Assembly: GCA_900557355.1 (NCBI GenBank)
Contig: USSR01000082.1
Coordinates: 1-15,640 of the forward strand
Direction of reading: 5' to 3'
Length of the DNA stretch: 15,640 nucleotides
DNA from: an uncultured Bacteroides sp.
GTDB lineage: Bacteria; Bacteroidota; Bacteroidia; Bacteroidales; Bacteroidaceae
Each line of letters opens with the position of its first letter. The first letter of the stretch is position 1. Shown one piece after another: positions 5,751-14,461 of this stretch. A model generated the notes under the pieces. It saw only the letters and a list, made by a program, of their open reading frames with translations. It ran no database searches and was not told the origin of the DNA. The translations under genes were made by a program, and so were the position numbers.

Positions 5751-6808
5751 TGAGTTTTCTTCATATTCCACATGTTGCAGTTCGAGGTATTGCGGCGTGT
5801 GTACCAAAGATAATAGAAGAAAATACAACCCTTGCTGTATTTGACACCCCGGAGCAATGCCAAAGTTTTATTTCTACTACAGGAGTGCGGCGTAGACGTC
5901 TTGTTAATGCGAAAACTTGCACATCTGATTTATGTTTTGAGGCTGCATGTGAATTATTAACGAAACTTGATTGGGGAACAAATATTGATTGTTTGATATT
6001 TGTTACACAGACCCCGGACTATTATTTGCCGGCTACATCTTGTATTCTTCAGGATAGGTTAGGACTTCCGACCGGGTGTTTTACGCTTGATATTTCGTTG
6101 GGGTGTTCCGGGTGGGTGTATGGTATGAGTGTTATCGCGGCCTTATTAAGAGGAGGTATGATGAAACGAGGCTTATTGCTTTGTGGTGATACTTGTACGA
6201 AAACGGCTTCTTCTGCAGATAAGAGTGTATGGCCTCTGTTTGGGGATGCCGGAACGGCAACAGCGATTGAATATAATGCTGAAGATGAAACAGGAATGTC
6301 TTTTCATTTTGCTACAAATGGAGCGGGTGCTGAAACCATTATTATTCCTGATGGAGGATATCGCCACCCTGTGAATTTGCAGTCATTTGAGATAAAAGAA
6401 TATGAAAAAGGAATATCCCGTAGTAATTTGCATACTTATCTTAATGGTATGGATGTTTTCTCTTTTGGCATATCCAAAGCTCCAGAATCGGTCAGACAAT
6501 TGCTTGATTATAAGCAAATAAGTAGTGATGAGATAGATTATTATCTTTTTCATCAGGCTAATCTGTTCATGAATGAGAAAATACGTAAGAAATTAAAAAT
6601 AGAAATCGGGAAAGTGCCTTATTGTCTACAAGATTTTGGAAATACTTCATCGGCGTCTATTCCTCTTACCATGGTGACACAATTACAGGGTAAGTTGCAC
6701 AACGAATATTTGAAACACATAGGTTGTGGCTTTGGAGTAGGACTTTCATGGGGAAGTATTTATTTTGAGACTGACCATATTGCATGTCCGGATTTAATAG
6801 AAATTTAA
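5750..6808 (+). CDS. 3-oxoacyl-ACP synthase III (KAS III/FabH-like) 1
   Basis: A 352-aa condensing enzyme of the thiolase fold. The full Cys-His-Asn triad is present: Cys119 in DISLGCSGWVYG, His268 in YLFHQANLFM, and Asn298 in DFGNTSSASIPL. The C-terminal GCGFGVGLSWGSI loop is also typical. FabH-type enzymes condense an acyl-CoA starter with malonyl-ACP. Length is slightly above the usual 320-330 aa. It starts on the last base of the ACP stop codon and is followed 15 bases later by a ketoreductase, so ACP, synthase and reductase are encoded as one module. The second KAS III at 7571 shares the same layout but is clearly diverged, which argues for different substrates and against a recent duplication. 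A separate housekeeping FabH is expected elsewhere in the genome. Confidence 0.93.
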   Translation: MSFLHIPHVAVRGIAACVPKIIEENTTLAVFDTPEQCQSFISTTGVRRRRLVNAKTCTSDLCFEAACELLTKLDWGTNIDCLIFVTQTPDYYLPATSCILQDRLGLPTGCFTLDISLGCSGWVYGMSVIAALLRGGMMKRGLLLCGDTCTKTASSADKSVWPLFGDAGTATAIEYNAEDETGMSFHFATNGAGAETIIIPDGGYRHPVNLQSFEIKEYEKGISRSNLHTYLNGMDVFSFGISKAPESVRQLLDYKQISSDEIDYYLFHQANLFMNEKIRKKLKIEIGKVPYCLQDFGNTSSASIPLTMVTQLQGKLHNEYLKHIGCGFGVGLSWGSIYFETDHIACPDLIEI

Positions 6809-6823
6809 AAATATAGAAGATTT

Positions 6824-7570
6824 ATGTATAATCCTTTTTCATTGGAGGGAAAGACTGTCCTGGTGACAGGGGCGTCGAGTGGTATTGGACGTGCTGTAGC
6901 CATTGAATGTTCGCGCATGGGAGCTCGTGTTTATATTACAGCTAGAAATGAAGCACGACTAAAAGAGACTCTTGAACTATTGGAAGGAGATGGGCATGAG
7001 ATGATTATTGCTGATTTATCTGATTTGTCGCAATTGGATTACATCGTAGAACATGTAGGACATTTGGACGGACTGGTAAATAATGCAGGCTATGCAGTCG
7101 TGATGCCTACTTCTTTTATTACAAAAGAAAAGTTGCAGGATATATTGACAATAAATACGATTGCTCCTATACTGTTGACTCAAAAATTGCTTAAGAAGAA
7201 GAAAGTTACGAGAGGTGCTTCTGTTGTTTTTACAGCATCTATATCAGGTCCTGTGGTTTCTGGTATTGGACATGCAATGTATTCTACTTCCAAGGCTGCT
7301 ATAGGAGGATTTGTCAAGAATGCAGCACTTGATTTGGCTAGTAAAAACATACGGGTGAATGCAGTTTCCCCAGGGATGATAGAAACGAATATGATGAATA
7401 ATAATTCTATAACACTTGAACAGTATGAATTGGATAAAAAAGAATATCCATTAGGTCGCTATGGTCGTCCGGAAGAAGTTGCTTATGCAATGATTTATTT
7501 ATTGTCTGATGCTTCGTCTTTTACAACGGGGACAAATCTTATTCTAGACGGCGGGGTAACACTGAGATAA
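6824..7570 (+). CDS. Short-chain dehydrogenase/reductase (FabG-like ketoreductase) 1
   Basis: A 248-aa classical SDR. The NAD(P)-binding motif TGASSGIG is at residues 15-22, NNAG at 86-89, and the active site has Asn111, a Ser in FTASIS (Ser139 or Ser141) and Y153-x3-K157. The ending TTGTNLILDGGVTLR is typical of FabG. Arg residues after the second strand (ITARNEARL) suggest NADPH. It would reduce a 3-oxoacyl-ACP to the 3-hydroxyacyl form. The stop codon directly abuts the next ATG, so the two are encoded in tandem. With no dehydratase in the cluster, the hydroxyl would be kept. Confidence 0.92.
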   Translation: MYNPFSLEGKTVLVTGASSGIGRAVAIECSRMGARVYITARNEARLKETLELLEGDGHEMIIADLSDLSQLDYIVEHVGHLDGLVNNAGYAVVMPTSFITKEKLQDILTINTIAPILLTQKLLKKKKVTRGASVVFTASISGPVVSGIGHAMYSTSKAAIGGFVKNAALDLASKNIRVNAVSPGMIETNMMNNNSITLEQYELDKKEYPLGRYGRPEEVAYAMIYLLSDASSFTTGTNLILDGGVTLR

Positions 7571-8617
7571 ATGGAAACAATTATTCAGAATACGAGACTT
7601 AAAGCCGTTTGCTCCTGGTTACCGGAGGGCAGTCTTGAATTGAGTTCGTTAGCAGAACAATATGGTGAAGCGGAGGTCGTTAATATCATCAGGGCAACAG
7701 GCATAGAGCGCGTTCGTATTGCAGACTCTGACATGACATCATCTGATATGTGTTATAATGCCGCTAAGGCATTGATTGAGAAAGAAAATATAGATTCTGC
7801 AGAAATTGACGGGCTTGTGTTTGTTTCTCAGACATGCGACTATATTTTGCCGTCGACTTCTGTTTCTTTACAGCATCGTCTGAAATTACCGAAAACGACA
7901 ATTTGTATCGATATCCATTATGGTTGTTCGGGATATATTTACGGCCTTTTTCAGGCAGCTATGTGGATTGCTTGTGGGGCATGTAGTAATGTTTTGGTGT
8001 TGGCGGGAGATACTACTTCTCGCATGATTAATCAGAATGACAAGTCCCTTCGTATGGTCTTTGGAGATTGTGGTACCGCATCATTGTTATGCAAAGGAAC
8101 AAGGCCGATGGGCTTCCATATTAATTCTGACGGTAGTGGGGCAGATCGGCTCATTATTCCTGCCGGTGGTTTCCGGCTTCCTGCTTCAGAAGCAACATCT
8201 ATGTTGACGTGGGATGCAGAGCACAATGGCAGAACACTGAATGATCTTTATATGGACGGTATATCCATATTTAATTTTGCTATAGCGAATGTTCCTGATA
8301 ATATAGAGCGTTTGTTGAAAATGATGGAATGGGATAAAGAAAGCGTGGGACTTTATGCCTTGCATCAAGCCAACAAGTTTATGGTTCATTATATATGCAA
8401 AAAACTTAAAATTTCAGAGGAACTGGCTCCCATGAATGTCCTTAATTATGGGAACACCGGTCCGGCTACCATTCCCTTATTACTTTGTGATATATGTACA
8501 GAGAAGAAAACCAATCTGGAACATGTTGTTATGAGTGGTTTTGGGGTGGGGCTCTCATGGGGCAGTATAGCTGCTTCGTTTGTTGATACACATTTTTATG
8601 AACCGATTAATAAATAA
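7571..8617 (+). CDS. 3-oxoacyl-ACP synthase III (KAS III/FabH-like) 2
   Basis: A 348-aa KAS III with the intact triad Cys119 (DIHYGCSGYIYG), His265 (YALHQANKFM) and Asn295 (NYGNTGPATIPL), and the same GFGVGLSWGSI C-terminal loop as its partner at 5750. The two proteins align along their whole length (for example SQTCDYILPSTS against TQTPDYYLPATS), yet many positions differ. It may perform a second condensation on the hydroxyacyl chain made by the first module. Other possibilities are a different starter specificity or action as an acyltransferase, as some FabH-like proteins do. ACP 2 begins six bases after its stop, echoing the ACP plus KAS III pairing of module 1. Confidence 0.93.
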   Translation: METIIQNTRLKAVCSWLPEGSLELSSLAEQYGEAEVVNIIRATGIERVRIADSDMTSSDMCYNAAKALIEKENIDSAEIDGLVFVSQTCDYILPSTSVSLQHRLKLPKTTICIDIHYGCSGYIYGLFQAAMWIACGACSNVLVLAGDTTSRMINQNDKSLRMVFGDCGTASLLCKGTRPMGFHINSDGSGADRLIIPAGGFRLPASEATSMLTWDAEHNGRTLNDLYMDGISIFNFAIANVPDNIERLLKMMEWDKESVGLYALHQANKFMVHYICKKLKISEELAPMNVLNYGNTGPATIPLLLCDICTEKKTNLEHVVMSGFGVGLSWGSIAASFVDTHFYEPINK

Positions 8618-8623
8618 ATACGA

Positions 8624-8845
8624 ATGGAAAAGAAAGTATTAGCGATTATTAATGAAATACGTACTTCAAAGGATTTGCCGGCATTATCTGTTCTTAAATC
8701 TACGGATAATTTGCGTGATGATCTTGAATTGACATCATTCGATTTAGCGGAGTTGACAGTGAAAATTGAAGATGAATTTGATGTTGATATCTTTGAAGAT
8801 GGATTAGTCAGCACAGTTGGCGAAATTTTTGTAAAACTCAAATAA
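8624..8845 (+). CDS. Acyl carrier protein 2
   Basis: A 73-aa acidic carrier protein. The likely phosphopantetheine serine is Ser38 in DDLELTSFDLAEL, again with Thr in place of the usual Asp of DSL but with a Phe after the Ser. The KIEDEFDVDIFEDGL stretch is the conserved helix 2-3 region. It has little in common with ACP 1 beyond the fold, so each KAS III or the ligase may have its own partner. Its stop overlaps the ligase start by one base (TAATG), pointing to the ligase as a direct partner. Confidence 0.88.
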   Translation: MEKKVLAIINEIRTSKDLPALSVLKSTDNLRDDLELTSFDLAELTVKIEDEFDVDIFEDGLVSTVGEIFVKLK

Positions 8846-10062
8846 TGGAAACTTTTCTTATAGACAAACAGAACACGTATACTTATGCCGATCTTCTGTA
8901 TACTATAAATAAGGATAAAGTATATCGTCCTCTATTTAAAGGAACTTGCTTATTTCAGTATTTTAGCAATTTAGTTAAAGCTCTTGTATGCAATCAGCCC
9001 TTGATTCTGCTTGATTCAGATTTGAATTTTAATGAAATGGGGGAATTATCGGAAAAGCAGGTGAATGAACAAGTTCCACTTATTTTTCATGAGTTTAAGT
9101 CAATAGATGAGGTGATTGCGGCTGTTCAAGTCTCTACTTCTGAGATAACTCTTTTTACATCAGGAACTACGGGGCAGCCTAAAAAGGTAATTCATACAGT
9201 CTTTTCTCTTACACGTTCTGTACGTATCAGCGAAAACAATAAGGGACAGATATGGGGATTTGCATACAATCCCACTCACATGGCCGGCCTTCAAGTGTTT
9301 TTTCAGGCATTTGAGAATAAAAACACGCTTGTTAATATTTTTGGCAATAGCCGTACGGCGGTTTATCAAGCTATTGATAATAACCAGATTACCCATTTAT
9401 CGGCTACGCCAACATTTTATAGGCTATTGCTGCCTTACGAACATTCTTGTCCATCTGTAGTGAGAGTAACTTTAGGAGGAGAGAAATCTGACCAACATTT
9501 ATATAAGTCTATTAGTGAAATATTTCCTTCTGCTAAAATAAATAATATATATGCTTCAACAGAAGCAGGCTCTCTTTTTGCCGCTAGAGGAGATTGCTTC
9601 CAAATACCGGATAGTCTGCAAGACAAGTTCAGAGTAGAAATGGATGAATTACTAGTTCATAAATCTTTGTTAGGGCAATCTGATAGTTTTCAGTTTACTG
9701 ATGACTATTATCATACAGGTGATTTAATTGAATGGGTGGATAAAGAGAAAGGTTTGTTTCGCTTTAAGAGCCGTAAAAATGAATTGATAAATGTCGGCGG
9801 TTATAAAGTGAATCCTGAAGAAACAGAAAATGCTTTATTGGCAATTGTGGGAATTAGTCAGGCTCTGGTTTATGGTAAAGCCAATTCAGTTTTAGGAAAT
9901 ATCCTTTGTGCTGATATAAAGATAGAAGCGGGAAGTTCCTTAACAGAATTGGAAATAAGAAATCAGTTGAAAAGTAATTTGCAAGATTTTAAAATCCCTC
10001 GTCGGATTAAGTTTGTAGAATCATTTGCTTTGACAAGAACCGGAAAAATGAAACGTTTATGA
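8845..10062 (+). CDS. AMP-forming acyl ligase (ANL superfamily), short form
   Basis: A 405-aa adenylate-forming enzyme. Core motifs are in order: the phosphate-binding loop TSGTTGQPKK (105-114), YASTEAG (236-242), HTGDLIEW (290-297), the hinge region RKNELINVGGYKVNPEE (310-326), and a C-terminal catalytic Lys in TRTGKMKRL. It is about 100 residues shorter than typical acyl-CoA synthetases, with a reduced N-terminal part, close in size to MenE-type and stand-alone acyl-ACP ligases. It would activate a carboxylic acid with ATP and load it on CoA or a carrier protein, here most plausibly ACP 2, which it overlaps by one base. It may supply a starter, recycle a released acyl chain, or activate the finished acyl group for transfer. 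The substrate cannot be read from the sequence. Confidence 0.88.
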   Translation: METFLIDKQNTYTYADLLYTINKDKVYRPLFKGTCLFQYFSNLVKALVCNQPLILLDSDLNFNEMGELSEKQVNEQVPLIFHEFKSIDEVIAAVQVSTSEITLFTSGTTGQPKKVIHTVFSLTRSVRISENNKGQIWGFAYNPTHMAGLQVFFQAFENKNTLVNIFGNSRTAVYQAIDNNQITHLSATPTFYRLLLPYEHSCPSVVRVTLGGEKSDQHLYKSISEIFPSAKINNIYASTEAGSLFAARGDCFQIPDSLQDKFRVEMDELLVHKSLLGQSDSFQFTDDYYHTGDLIEWVDKEKGLFRFKSRKNELINVGGYKVNPEETENALLAIVGISQALVYGKANSVLGNILCADIKIEAGSSLTELEIRNQLKSNLQDFKIPRRIKFVESFALTRTGKMKRL

Positions 10063-10781
10063 ATTATTTAGTGACAGGATGCTCACGGGGTGTAGGTCTG
10101 GAAATATGTAAAGTCCTTTTGGAACAAAATCATTGTGTATACGGAATAGCAAGAAGTTATACTGATGAATTTAAGGCATTGGAAAAGAGGTATGCAGACA
10201 AGTTGTTTTTCAAAAGTGTCGATTTAGCCGACTTGGAAAATATAAGGAAAATTATTTTTAAAGACTTTGTACCTAATCAAGTTTGCTTGCATGGATATGT
10301 GAATAATGCGGCGCTGGCTTATGATGATATTGTGACAAACATGAATCTGGAACGCCTGCAGAATATGTATGCTGTAAATGTGTTTGCACCTATGATGATG
10401 ACCAAGTATGTCATTAGAAATATGCTCTATCATCACACCCGTGGAAGTATTCTGCATATCTCATCCATTAGTGTTCATACCGGTTACAAAGGGCTTGCCA
10501 TGTATGCTTCCAGTAAAGGTGCTTTAGAAGCATTCTCTAAAGATACTGCTCGTGAATGGGGTGAATTGGGTATTCGTTCTAATGTTGTAGTACCCGGATT
10601 CATGGAAACCGCCATGAGTGCTACACTTTCTACCGAGCAAAAAGAACGCATTTATAAGCGTACATCTATGAAGGCTGCTACTTCTATTCGTTCAGTAGCA
10701 GAAACTGTAGCTTTTTTATTGTCAGATAAGGCAGAGAGCATCACAGGAGTTGAACTGAGAGTAGATAATGGAACGATCTGA
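10059..10781 (+). CDS. Short-chain dehydrogenase/reductase 2
   Basis: A 240-aa classical SDR with TGCSRGVG (residues 6-13) as the nucleotide-binding motif, NNAA at 82-85 where NNAG is usual, Asn107, a Ser in ISSISVH, and Y149-x3-K153. The C-terminal VELRVDNGTI is the shortened FabG ending. It starts in a four-base ATGA overlap with the ligase gene, a strong sign of coupled translation. It would provide the second ketoreduction of the cassette. It is clearly different from SDR 1, so a distinct substrate or opposite hydroxyl stereochemistry is possible. Confidence 0.9.
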   Translation: MNYLVTGCSRGVGLEICKVLLEQNHCVYGIARSYTDEFKALEKRYADKLFFKSVDLADLENIRKIIFKDFVPNQVCLHGYVNNAALAYDDIVTNMNLERLQNMYAVNVFAPMMMTKYVIRNMLYHHTRGSILHISSISVHTGYKGLAMYASSKGALEAFSKDTAREWGELGIRSNVVVPGFMETAMSATLSTEQKERIYKRTSMKAATSIRSVAETVAFLLSDKAESITGVELRVDNGTI

Positions 10782-11727
10782 TAGGATGATAATTATGAAA
10801 AGAGAGAACGATTGTGGTATTCCGAATGAGTTAACACTTCATAATGGCGTCACAATACCTTGTATAGGAAATGGACCGGGCATCCCCTACATTCCTTATA
10901 ATAATGAAAACTATATTGTGAAGCAGCTGCACAGAGTCTATAATAAACTATATGCCCGTCCCTGCCTGTTGCATCATTATGTAGAGGCCGTATCTCATTC
11001 TTTTCAAGTGGGATACCGGTTATTGGATTATTCTTCTTCTTATGGAGATGGAACTTTGATAGGCAAAGCTATAAAACGGAGCCGCATTGATAGAAAAGAG
11101 TTATTTTTAACGACGAGAATAAGTAATCCCGCACAGAGAAGTGGAGAAATCAAGAAATGTTTTTTTCAACAGTTGAAGGGTATGGGCACAGACTATATAG
11201 ATTTGCTGATGTTCCATTGGCCTGTCACCGATTATTATCTCGATACATGGAAAGAAATGGTCAATCTTTACAATGCCGGCTATTGCCGCGCTATTGGGGT
11301 AGCCAACTGTCATCCCCATCATATCGAGCATTTGATAAAGGCAACCGGATTTGTTCCGATGGTCAATCAGGTTGAGATTCATCCGCTGTTTACCCAGAAA
11401 GAACTGATAAACTATTGCCGGTCTAAGAATATAGTTGTTGAAGGCTACACTGCCATAGCACGTTTTGATGACAGGCTGATGCGTCTCCCTTTATTGCATC
11501 AGATAGCCAGAAAGTACAATAAGACTGTGGTTCAGCTGATTCTTCGATGGCACATACAAACGGGAGTGATACCCATTGTCAGATCCATGAATAAAAAACG
11601 GCAACTGGAAAATATCTCAATTTTTGATTTTGAATTATCAATGGAAGAAATGAATGCGATCAATGGCATTAATATCAATTCTCGTTTACGTTATGATCCC
11701 GATAACTGTGATTTCTCCATATTATGA
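10768..11727 (+). CDS. Aldo/keto reductase-family protein with a Lys-to-Arg change in the active site
   Basis: A 319-aa TIM-barrel AKR. Of the usual Asp-Tyr-Lys-His tetrad, Asp87 and Tyr92 (LLDYSSSYGDG) and His150 (LLMFHWP) are present, but the Lys position reads LFLTTRIS, giving Arg117. An insertion of about 25 residues (YNNENYIVKQLHRVYNKLYARP) separates the first strand from the DYSSSYGDG loop. NADPH contacts near the C-terminus are recognisable (IPIVRSMNKKRQLEN). It may reduce a carbonyl of the acyl chain or of a sugar; the Arg might lower or alter activity. The start is uncertain: ATG 10768 overlaps the previous gene by 14 bases, while ATG 10786 and 10795 lie after the previous stop. An AGG nine bases upstream favours 10795. 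Confidence 0.85.
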   Translation: MERSDRMIIMKRENDCGIPNELTLHNGVTIPCIGNGPGIPYIPYNNENYIVKQLHRVYNKLYARPCLLHHYVEAVSHSFQVGYRLLDYSSSYGDGTLIGKAIKRSRIDRKELFLTTRISNPAQRSGEIKKCFFQQLKGMGTDYIDLLMFHWPVTDYYLDTWKEMVNLYNAGYCRAIGVANCHPHHIEHLIKATGFVPMVNQVEIHPLFTQKELINYCRSKNIVVEGYTAIARFDDRLMRLPLLHQIARKYNKTVVQLILRWHIQTGVIPIVRSMNKKRQLENISIFDFELSMEEMNAINGININSRLRYDPDNCDFSIL

Positions 11728-11736
11728 TTGGCAGGC

Positions 11737-13263
11737 ATGCAGGCTAACAACAAAATAATAGCTAAAAATACCCTAATGTTATACTTCCGGATGCTGTTTC
11801 TGATGATAGTCTCATTGTTCACATCCAGAGTGGTACTCAAAGTCTTGGGAGTAGATGATTATGGTATTTACCAGGTTGTAGGAGGTGTTGTCGGTTTCTT
11901 GGGATTTTTAAATGTGGCTCTGACTGCAGGGTCATCCCGCTTCCTGACCTATCATTTGGGAGAAGGCAATTACTCAAAACTTCAGCGGACGTTTAGCACG
12001 ACTCTGACAATCCATCTGGCTTTAGCAATTTTGCTTGTACTTATAGCCGAAACATATGGGCTGTGGTTTGTCTATAATAAACTACTGATTGCTCCCGACA
12101 AGATGGAAGCAGCCGTATGGGTCTATCATTTGTCTATTGTCTGTACATTTATGGGGATTACCCAAGTACCGTACGGTGCGTCTATTGTTGCCCACGAGCG
12201 CATGAATATTTATGCTTACACAGGGATTGCTGATGTTGTTTTAAAACTATTGATTGTTTATCTGTTGTACATATCTCCTATGGATAAGCTCAAATTTTAT
12301 AGCTTGTTGTTAGCAATACAAAGCTTGGGCATCATGCTTTTTGAACGCTATTATTGTATTTCCCGGTTTTCGGAAACAAGATATAAATTTGTTTTTGATA
12401 AGGAGTTGTTGAAACAGATAGGTCGCTTCTCCGGATGGAGCTTGTTTGCTAACCTGTCGATAGCGCTGAATACACAGGGGATGACTATCCTGACCAATAT
12501 GTTTTTTTCTCCTTCTGTAGTAACGGCACGGGCTGTTGCCGGTAGCGTAAGCAATGCGGCAAACCAGTTCGTACAGAATTTCAGGACAGCCGTCAATCCT
12601 CAAATTATAAAAACGTATGCGGCAGGAGACAGAGAGGCTTCAAAAAATTTATTGCTCAGTTCCACTAGATATTCTTTTTATCTGATGTTCCTGCTTGGAT
12701 TACCCATCCTGTTATTAGCAGATCAGATTCTCTATTATTGGTTGGGACAAGTGCCGGATTACGCTCCTGTTTTTCTACAGCTGACAATTGTACAGGCACT
12801 ATTCTCCATTTTTGATTCATCGTTTTACGTGGCTTTGTATGCTAAAGGGCGATTGAAAGAAAATGCATTGATTAGTCCTTTGGTAGGATTTATACAATTT
12901 CCGGTAGTATATATCTTATTCCGGCAAGGATATTCACCAGTTGCCTTATCATGGGCTGCCGTTGTCTCTTATGCAATTTTAGGGCTGGTGATAAAACCTG
13001 TATTGATATGCCGGATTGTAGGGTATGATTATAAGGAAATCATGGTCAAGACAGTTCTGCCTTCCCTGAAGGTTGTGATTGTAGCGAGCATTTTACCAAT
13101 AGTGCTCCGTAACATTCTCATAGAGGAGAATTTCTTGAACTTCATGATAATCGGAATGTCTACAGTCTGCATCGTCATAGTAGTTATTTATTACGTGGGG
13201 CTGGACAGTAGTGTTCGGAAAAAGTTGAAGAACTATGTCCATGCTAAGTTGAAATCTTTATAA
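11737..13263 (+). CDS. wzx: Wzx-type polysaccharide flippase (MATE/MOP superfamily)
   Basis: A 508-aa integral membrane protein with about 12-14 hydrophobic segments spread over its length, beginning NTLMLYFRMLFLMIVSLFTSRVVLKVLG and followed by the DDYGIYQVVGG signature common to Bacteroidetes O-antigen/capsule flippases. It would move lipid-linked repeat units across the inner membrane for Wzy-dependent polymerisation. The frame can be extended to a TTG at 11728, but the ATG at 11737 gives the normal N-terminus. It follows the AKR gene by nine bases. Base composition here is visibly richer in GC than in the acyl cassette, which suggests the operon was put together from pieces of different origin. 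Confidence 0.92.
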   Translation: MQANNKIIAKNTLMLYFRMLFLMIVSLFTSRVVLKVLGVDDYGIYQVVGGVVGFLGFLNVALTAGSSRFLTYHLGEGNYSKLQRTFSTTLTIHLALAILLVLIAETYGLWFVYNKLLIAPDKMEAAVWVYHLSIVCTFMGITQVPYGASIVAHERMNIYAYTGIADVVLKLLIVYLLYISPMDKLKFYSLLLAIQSLGIMLFERYYCISRFSETRYKFVFDKELLKQIGRFSGWSLFANLSIALNTQGMTILTNMFFSPSVVTARAVAGSVSNAANQFVQNFRTAVNPQIIKTYAAGDREASKNLLLSSTRYSFYLMFLLGLPILLLADQILYYWLGQVPDYAPVFLQLTIVQALFSIFDSSFYVALYAKGRLKENALISPLVGFIQFPVVYILFRQGYSPVALSWAAVVSYAILGLVIKPVLICRIVGYDYKEIMVKTVLPSLKVVIVASILPIVLRNILIEENFLNFMIIGMSTVCIVIVVIYYVGLDSSVRKKLKNYVHAKLKSL

Positions 13264-13270
13264 AATTGAT

Positions 13271-14410
13271 ATGAAAATTGCGATACTGACATTACCCTTG
13301 CATACCAATTATGGAGGGATACTCCAGGCGTATGCATTGCAAACTGTTCTGCAAAATATGGGACATGAAGTTAAAATCATAAATTATTCGATGGAACTTC
13401 CGAAAGGAGTAATGGTGAAGAATGCATGTTTGCGTTTATTTAATAAAATGAGAGGAAACGATGAATTTGTCGCTGTGAACTTGCGTAGATATTTAAAGCG
13501 AAAATTTATGCGGGATTCAAGAATTACTCATTTTATAAGTAGGAACATTGAATTGTCAAAAGAAAAGTATAACAGAAAGGAAACTTTGGAATCCCTGTCC
13601 GGCAGTGATTTCGATGCTTTTATTGTAGGTTCGGATCAGGTTTGGCGGACGGCATATGTTTCGGATATATCCATTTATTTTTTATCTTTCATAAAAGATA
13701 CAAGAAAAAAAAGAATTGCTTATTCTGCATCGTTTGGCGTTGATTATCAAGAATATATACCAGAACAAATAGAAGATTGTCGGCAATATTTTTCCTTGTT
13801 CGATGCTGTTTCTGTAAGAGAAGAAAGCGGATTAAAATTGATAGAAGAATATCATTGGAAATGTAAAACGGCGTGTGTGCACACTTTGGACCCTACTATG
13901 CTTTTAGAAGGAAGCGATTATATACGTTCTTTTCAATTGAATATATATGCCAAGAAAGCAATCTTATGTGCTTATATACTGGATATTTGTGACGATACAA
14001 ATTATATCCAACGGCAAGTAGCCATGTCAAAAGGATTGGACGTAGTCAAAATAGAATCTATAGATACTTTTAAAATATGGAGGAAGAACCCCCTCATGTC
14101 ACCTGTTCAGTGGATGGAGCATATTGCGGCTTCCCGATTTGTAGTGACAGATTCGTTTCATGGTTGTGTCTTCTCCATATTATTTCATAAACCGTTTGTC
14201 GTGTTTAATAATTCTACTCGGGGAAGTGTACGGATGACTTCCTTATTGCGTCTCCTGCAATTGGAGGAACGTTTAGTCTCCTCCAGTAGTGAATTTGAGG
14301 AACGGAGAAACTTATTATTACAGGATATTGATTATTGTAAAGTTGATATTCTGCTAAAGGAGAAGAGAGTGTCGAGTCTCTCATTTCTTGATGCAGCTCT
14401 AAATAAATAG
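13271..14410 (+). CDS. Polysaccharide pyruvyl transferase family protein
   Basis: A 379-aa protein of the CsaB/WcaK-like polysaccharide pyruvyl transferase family. The N-terminus MKIAILTLPLHTNYGGILQAYALQ, the middle FIVGSDQVWR, IAYSASFG, and the C-terminal FVVTDSFHGCVFSILFHKPFVVFNN are family signatures. Family members transfer pyruvate from phosphoenolpyruvate to sugars as ketals, though many capsule members are untested. In Bacteroides loci such proteins are usually neighbours of FrhB-like ferredoxin proteins; here the FrhB-like gene is about 8 kb upstream at the head of the operon. It begins seven bases after wzx. Confidence 0.9.
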   Translation: MKIAILTLPLHTNYGGILQAYALQTVLQNMGHEVKIINYSMELPKGVMVKNACLRLFNKMRGNDEFVAVNLRRYLKRKFMRDSRITHFISRNIELSKEKYNRKETLESLSGSDFDAFIVGSDQVWRTAYVSDISIYFLSFIKDTRKKRIAYSASFGVDYQEYIPEQIEDCRQYFSLFDAVSVREESGLKLIEEYHWKCKTACVHTLDPTMLLEGSDYIRSFQLNIYAKKAILCAYILDICDDTNYIQRQVAMSKGLDVVKIESIDTFKIWRKNPLMSPVQWMEHIAASRFVVTDSFHGCVFSILFHKPFVVFNNSTRGSVRMTSLLRLLQLEERLVSSSSEFEERRNLLLQDIDYCKVDILLKEKRVSSLSFLDAALNK

Positions 14411-14461
14411 AAATTCCTGTTTACATACATTGTATTTAAATCGCATATATAGAAGTATATT

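Noticed and set aside
11728..11736. TTG start for wzx at 11728.
   Set aside because: It adds only three residues; the ATG at 11737 is a normal start and fits the family N-terminus.
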